7,849 nt of DNA from REBR01 sp033721915. Lineage in GTDB: Bacteria; Pseudomonadota; Gammaproteobacteria; Pseudomonadales; Oleiphilaceae. The notes under the pieces were generated by a model. The model made no database searches. It was not told the DNA's origin and was given only the letters and a program-made list of their open reading frames with translations. Below, piece after piece: positions 4,873 through 7,849 of this stretch (the stretch's first letter is position 1; each line of letters opens with the position of its first letter). The DNA lies in the NCBI GenBank assembly GCA_033721915.1, contig JAWWAC010000091.1, positions 1-7,849 on the forward strand, read 5' to 3'. The position numbers were made by a program, and so were the translations under genes.

Positions 4873-5844
4873 ATGAACCTTTACCCCGTTATTCAGATAC
4901 TGGCAGACGGCCAGCTCCACTCTGGTCAGGAGCTGGCAACGGCTTTGGGCGTGAGCCGCACTGCGGTGTGGAAGCAGCTGCAGTTGCTGGAAAAAGACTA
5001 TGCGCTCCAGGTGACTGCCGTTCGGGGGCAGGGCTACCAGCTGACGCAACCACTGGATCTTCTGGACCCTGAGCGACTGAGGGCTTATCTGGAGCCGGAG
5101 ATTGAGGCACAGCTGAATCTCCAGCTGGAGCCGGTTCTGGCCTCCACCAATGATCAACTGAGAATGGCCCCTGACAGCGGGGCCGGGTATGACCTGTGCG
5201 TGGCGGAAATGCAGACCGCGGGCAAGGGCCGTCGTGGCCGTCGCTGGCACAGCCCCTTTGCCAGCAATCTCTATTTCAGCCTGGCCTTTGATCTGGATGG
5301 AGGCGGTGCCGCGGTGGATGGCCTGAGCCTGGTGGCCGGGCTGTCTCTGGCCGAGGCCCTTGAGGGGCTGGGGCAGAATTCCGTGGGGCTGAAATGGCCC
5401 AATGATGTCTGGCTGGATGGCAAAAAGGTGGCAGGCATTCTGGTTGAACTGCAGGGTGAGGCCCAGAGCGGTTTCCGCGTGGTACTGGGTATTGGCCTGA
5501 ATGTGTACCTGATGCCCGCTGAAGGTGAGTCCATCGACCAGCCATGGACATCACTGCAGCAGTTCAACGGAGTGCCGCAAGGAGGCCGCAACCGGCTTCT
5601 GGCTGAGCTTCTCAACCACCTGATACCGCAGCTGGATCAATTCCGCGCCCAGGGCTTTGCGCCCTTTCACGAACGATGGCAGCATTTTGATGCACTGCGT
5701 CATCAGTCCCTGTTTGTACCCGGCCGGGAAATTCGCGGCAACGGTGCCGGTGTGGACAGCCGGGGCTGCCTGATTCTGGAGACGGAGGAGGGCCCGCGGA
5801 CGCTGAATGCCGGTGAGGTCAGTGTCCGCAGGGAGCCCGCATGA
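4873..5844 (+). CDS. birA: Bifunctional biotin-protein ligase / biotin repressor BirA
   Basis: BirA makes biotinyl-AMP from biotin and ATP and transfers biotin to the carrier domain of acetyl-CoA carboxylase; in its holo form it can repress biotin synthesis genes. Residues 8-57 are a winged helix-turn-helix (SGQELATALGVSRTAVWKQL at 17-36), making it the two-function class. The catalytic core shows STN (91-93), Q114, the biotinyl-AMP loop GKGRRGRRWHSP (117-128), KWPND (174-178), GKKVAGILVEL (183-193) and GIGLN (206-210). The C-terminal SH3-like cap covers about 280-320. At 323 residues it matches the E. coli enzyme in length. AGGAG at 4863-4867 supports the start. The stop overlaps coaX by ATGA. 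No biotin biosynthesis gene or recognisable bio operator is seen in the window, so the repressor target must be elsewhere. Confidence 0.97.
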   Translation: MNLYPVIQILADGQLHSGQELATALGVSRTAVWKQLQLLEKDYALQVTAVRGQGYQLTQPLDLLDPERLRAYLEPEIEAQLNLQLEPVLASTNDQLRMAPDSGAGYDLCVAEMQTAGKGRRGRRWHSPFASNLYFSLAFDLDGGGAAVDGLSLVAGLSLAEALEGLGQNSVGLKWPNDVWLDGKKVAGILVELQGEAQSGFRVVLGIGLNVYLMPAEGESIDQPWTSLQQFNGVPQGGRNRLLAELLNHLIPQLDQFRAQGFAPFHERWQHFDALRHQSLFVPGREIRGNGAGVDSRGCLILETEEGPRTLNAGEVSVRREPA

Positions 5845-6602
5845 TTCTTCAGGTGGACGCGGGCAACAGCCGTATCAAGTGGCGCCTACTGGACCCGGTA
5901 ACCGGTGAGCCGGCCGCCAGCGGGGCCCTGAGCCATGGTGAGCCCCTGTGGCTGCCGGAGGATCTGGCCAGGCCCACACAGGTGCAGCTGGCCAGTGTGG
6001 CAGGGCCGGATCAGCACGGGGCCCTGACAGAGTGTCTGAAGCACACCTTTTCCCTGCCGGTGCGCGAGGCGGTTACACTGGCCCGACTGGGTTCGCTGCG
6101 TAACAGCTACAGTCAGCCTCAGACCATGGGAGTGGACCGCTGGCTGGCCATGCTCTCAGCCCATGACCGTTACGGGGGCGGCGTGGCGGTACTGGATGCC
6201 GGCAGTGCGCTGACCCTGGATTATGTGAACGCCCAGGGTCACCACCTGGGAGGCTATATACTGCCGGGCATCAACACCATGGCCCGGTCGCTGAAGCAGG
6301 ACACCGCCAGGGTGCCTTTCGAGTTTGACGAAGACGCCCCGCCGGGGCCGGGGCAAAGCACCCAGGATTGCGTCAGTGGCGGCCTGATCTGGCTGACCCG
6401 GCAGTTAATGACCGGGGTGCGTGAGGATATGGCGCGCTTTCAGCTGGCCCAGATGGTGATTACCGGAGGAGATGGGCGACTTCTGTGCCCGCAACCCCAG
6501 GATGGAGTCCACATGGAACCGGAGCTGGTGCTGGACGGTCTCAGGCGGTACTGGCAGCTTATGGATGCCGTAGATGGACGTCCTGGGAGGGCAGGCACAT
6601 GA
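5841..6602 (+). CDS. coaX: Type III pantothenate kinase CoaX
   Basis: CoaX phosphorylates pantothenate, the first committed step of coenzyme A synthesis, in the cytoplasm. It belongs to the ASKHA fold. The sequence shows the N-terminal phosphate loop VDAGNSRIKW (5-14), GVDRW (97-101), the second phosphate motif LDAGSALTLD (118-127), GGYILPG (137-143) and the adenosine-side TGGD (208-211). The length of 253 residues is normal for the family. D6 and D119, expected catalytic/metal-site acids, are present. The ATG lies in an ATGA overlap with birA, with GGGAG at 5831-5835 as ribosome binding site, so the two are translationally coupled. Type III enzymes are known to lack feedback inhibition by CoA and to need a monovalent cation. 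In E. coli this chromosomal position holds the unrelated type I kinase coaA. Confidence 0.96.
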   Translation: MILQVDAGNSRIKWRLLDPVTGEPAASGALSHGEPLWLPEDLARPTQVQLASVAGPDQHGALTECLKHTFSLPVREAVTLARLGSLRNSYSQPQTMGVDRWLAMLSAHDRYGGGVAVLDAGSALTLDYVNAQGHHLGGYILPGINTMARSLKQDTARVPFEFDEDAPPGPGQSTQDCVSGGLIWLTRQLMTGVREDMARFQLAQMVITGGDGRLLCPQPQDGVHMEPELVLDGLRRYWQLMDAVDGRPGRAGT

Positions 6603-7264
6603 TTCGCTGGCTGTGTTATGGACTGCTGCTGGCCAATGGCCTGGTGTTCTGGCTGGCGGCGCAGACGCCGGCGCCAAAGCAGGAGACATTAGCGCACGCC
6701 AATCTGCCCCGGGTCAGCACGCTGCAGCTGGTGGGGGAGTCTTCGCCACCCAGTGAGCCCACCAGCAACGGGGGTGAACGGCCCTTGACGGACTGTTACG
6801 TGGCATCGGGGTTTGCCAGCCCGGAGGATGCCCGCCTCTGGCGTGACAGCCAGTCACTGACCGAGACTCAGGCCCGTCCGCGCAGTCTGACCGTGGCCAT
6901 GCCGCCTTACTATTGGGTGCTGATACCACCGCAGGACTCCCGGGAAGAGGCCCTGGCCCGTCTGGCGCAGTTGCAGCAGAAGGGCATCGACAGCTATCTG
7001 ATCGATCAGGGCGAGCAGCGATGGGGCATCTCACTGGGGCTGTTCGAGGCCAGTGACCGGGCCAGGGCACTGCTGCAGCGTCGCCGCAATGCCGGTATCG
7101 AGGATGCGGTACTCAGCCAGCGGCCCCGCAGTCGTGAACTGTACGCCCTGGAGGGCGACAGTGCGCTGCAGAGTGCAGTCAGGGCCGGTCAGCTCAAGCC
7201 CAATGGCCTGGCGCTGTCATTGAGAGCCTGTGAAGGTGTTGCAAAGGCGGATAAAAGTCCTTAA
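6599..7264 (+). CDS. Membrane-anchored SPOR-domain protein (221 aa)
   Basis: This is a predicted bitopic inner-membrane protein. One N-terminal hydrophobic segment (about 4-21, CYGLLLANGLVFWLA) is followed by a proline- and serine-rich linker (22-62) and a SPOR-like domain at about 104-175 (YYWVLIPP ... RWGISLGLFEASDRARALL). SPOR domains bind septal peptidoglycan lacking stem peptides, so a role in cell division or the envelope is plausible; this is family knowledge, not shown here. C66 and C211 flank the domain and could pair in the periplasm. I chose ATG 6599 because it overlaps the coaX stop by ATGA, has GGAGG at 6586-6590 eight bases upstream, and places the membrane segment at the N-terminus. 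The frame is open further upstream to an ATG at 6485, but that extension lies inside coaX. Third gene of the birA operon. Confidence 0.88.
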   Translation: MIRWLCYGLLLANGLVFWLAAQTPAPKQETLAHANLPRVSTLQLVGESSPPSEPTSNGGERPLTDCYVASGFASPEDARLWRDSQSLTETQARPRSLTVAMPPYYWVLIPPQDSREEALARLAQLQQKGIDSYLIDQGEQRWGISLGLFEASDRARALLQRRRNAGIEDAVLSQRPRSRELYALEGDSALQSAVRAGQLKPNGLALSLRACEGVAKADKSP

Positions 7265-7267
7265 GAT
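7239..7267 (+). promoter_or_regulatory. Candidate sigma70 promoter of the tRNA-tuf operon
   Basis: TTGCAA (7239-7244) and TAAGAT (7262-7267) are spaced by exactly 17 bases, each matching consensus at 4 of 6 positions. The bases after the -10 box, ACCGCTCC, form a GC-rich discriminator of the kind known at stringently controlled tRNA and rRNA promoters. The start point would be near 7274, about 20 bases before the first tRNA. The -10 box overlaps the TAA stop of the SPOR gene. Confidence 0.6.
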
Positions 7268-7294
7268 ACCGCTCCTCGCTGAATGGCGTGAGTA

Positions 7295-7370
<76 letters not shown>

Positions 7371-7424
7371 TTACATCAGGCGAGAAAGGTTTAAAGGCAA
7401 CGGGTGACAAGCCGGTTGCTTCGA

Positions 7425-7508
<84 letters not shown>

Positions 7509-7514
7509 TATACA

Positions 7515-7589
<75 letters not shown>

Positions 7590-7596
7590 GGTTTCG

Positions 7597-7672
7597 GCTC
7601 ATGTAGCTCAGTCGGTAGAGCACATCCTTGGTAAGGATGAGGTCACCGGTTCAATTCCGGTCATGAGCTCCA
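7597..7672 (+). tRNA. tRNA-Thr (anticodon GGT)
   Basis: A 76-base tRNA: acceptor GCTCATG (7597-7603) pairs with CATGAGC (7662-7668), and the anticodon stem CATCC/GGATG holds loop TTGGTAA with GGT at 7630-7632. T arm ACCGG/CCGGT with TTCAATT; CCA encoded (7670-7672). It reads ACC and ACU. It lies seven bases after tRNA-Gly and 44 before tuf, with no terminator between, so it is co-transcribed with tuf as thrT-tufB is in E. coli. Confidence 0.97.
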
Positions 7673-7716
7673 GTAAAGCCGGTAGCGTAAGTATCCTTTC
7701 ATAGGAGATTGATCAA

Positions 7717-7849
7717 GTGGCCAAGGCAAAGTTTGAACGCAGCAAACCCCATATCAACGTCGGCACCATCGGTCACGTTGACCATGGCAAGACCACACTG
7801 ACCGCCGCTCTGACCCGTGTCAGCGCCGAAGTCTTTGGTGGCGAAGCCC
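7717..7849 (+). CDS. tuf: Elongation factor Tu, N-terminus (partial)
   Basis: EF-Tu is the GTPase that carries aminoacyl-tRNA to the ribosome. The 44 visible residues begin MAKAKFERSKPHINVGTIGH and include the GTP-binding P-loop GHVDHGKT (19-26) and LTAALTRV; the gene runs off the window end. The start codon is GTG (7717-7719). The next residues A-K-x-K-F-E-R match the universal EF-Tu N-terminus, and AGGAG at 7703-7707 lies nine bases upstream, which fixes this start. Being downstream of the four tRNAs it corresponds to tufB; whether another tuf copy exists cannot be seen here. Confidence 0.97.
   Translation, partial: MAKAKFERSKPHINVGTIGHVDHGKTTLTAALTRVSAEVFGGEA

Noticed and set aside
3232..5250. 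Very long open frame on the minus strand (672 codons) opposite the large exported-protein gene and the start of birA
   Set aside because: It lies wholly antisense to well-supported genes with ribosome binding sites and family motifs. Its own protein shows no recognisable domain, and long antisense open frames are common in GC-rich genes.
6485..6598. Longer N-terminus for the SPOR protein from ATG 6485
   Set aside because: It would overlap coaX by more than 100 bases and bury the membrane segment behind a 38-residue extension. ATG 6599 has a good ribosome binding site and the ATGA overlap.

Overview
The window is chromosomal DNA from a GC-rich gammaproteobacterium. It lies between the 3' end of an rRNA operon (left edge) and the tRNA-tuf gene cluster (right edge). 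The order 5S rRNA / ... / birA / coaX / SPOR-domain gene / tRNA-Thr(TGT)-Tyr(GTA)-Gly(TCC)-Thr(GGT) / tuf is the conserved rrn-birA-tufB neighbourhood known from Escherichia coli and Pseudomonas. The type III pantothenate kinase and the SPOR gene favour a Pseudomonas/Marinobacter/Alcanivorax-like lineage over an enteric one. Species cannot be named from this window.

Left part (1-808): the last bases of a 5S rRNA, a strong intrinsic terminator, a rearranged second 5S 3' remnant and a second strong terminator. These are followed by about 560 bases without a credible gene. That stretch is full of short hairpins and contains a degenerate tandem repeat of about 130 bp, whose two best copies show compensatory changes in one stem. 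It ends in a C-rich, G-poor tract.

Middle (809-4755): three consecutive plus-strand genes for exported proteins of 375, 188 and 733 residues. Each has a signal peptide followed at once by a variant of a short acidic motif (LSETEMSQVSGQ, MDEEALSEVAAQ, LDDSEMSSVSGQ). I associate this motif with the DUF6160 / FilA-like family. The third protein is built from repeats of about 106 residues. The first two genes overlap by ATGA and the third follows after 54 bases, so they probably form one operon. Function is unknown; this is the least understood and most interesting part of the window.

Right part (4873-7849): birA, coaX and a membrane-anchored SPOR-domain gene, joined by two ATGA overlaps, form an operon with its own weak candidate promoter. 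A good sigma70-type promoter with a GC-rich discriminator overlaps the stop codon of the SPOR gene. It should drive the four tRNAs and then tuf, which starts with GTG and is cut by the window end.
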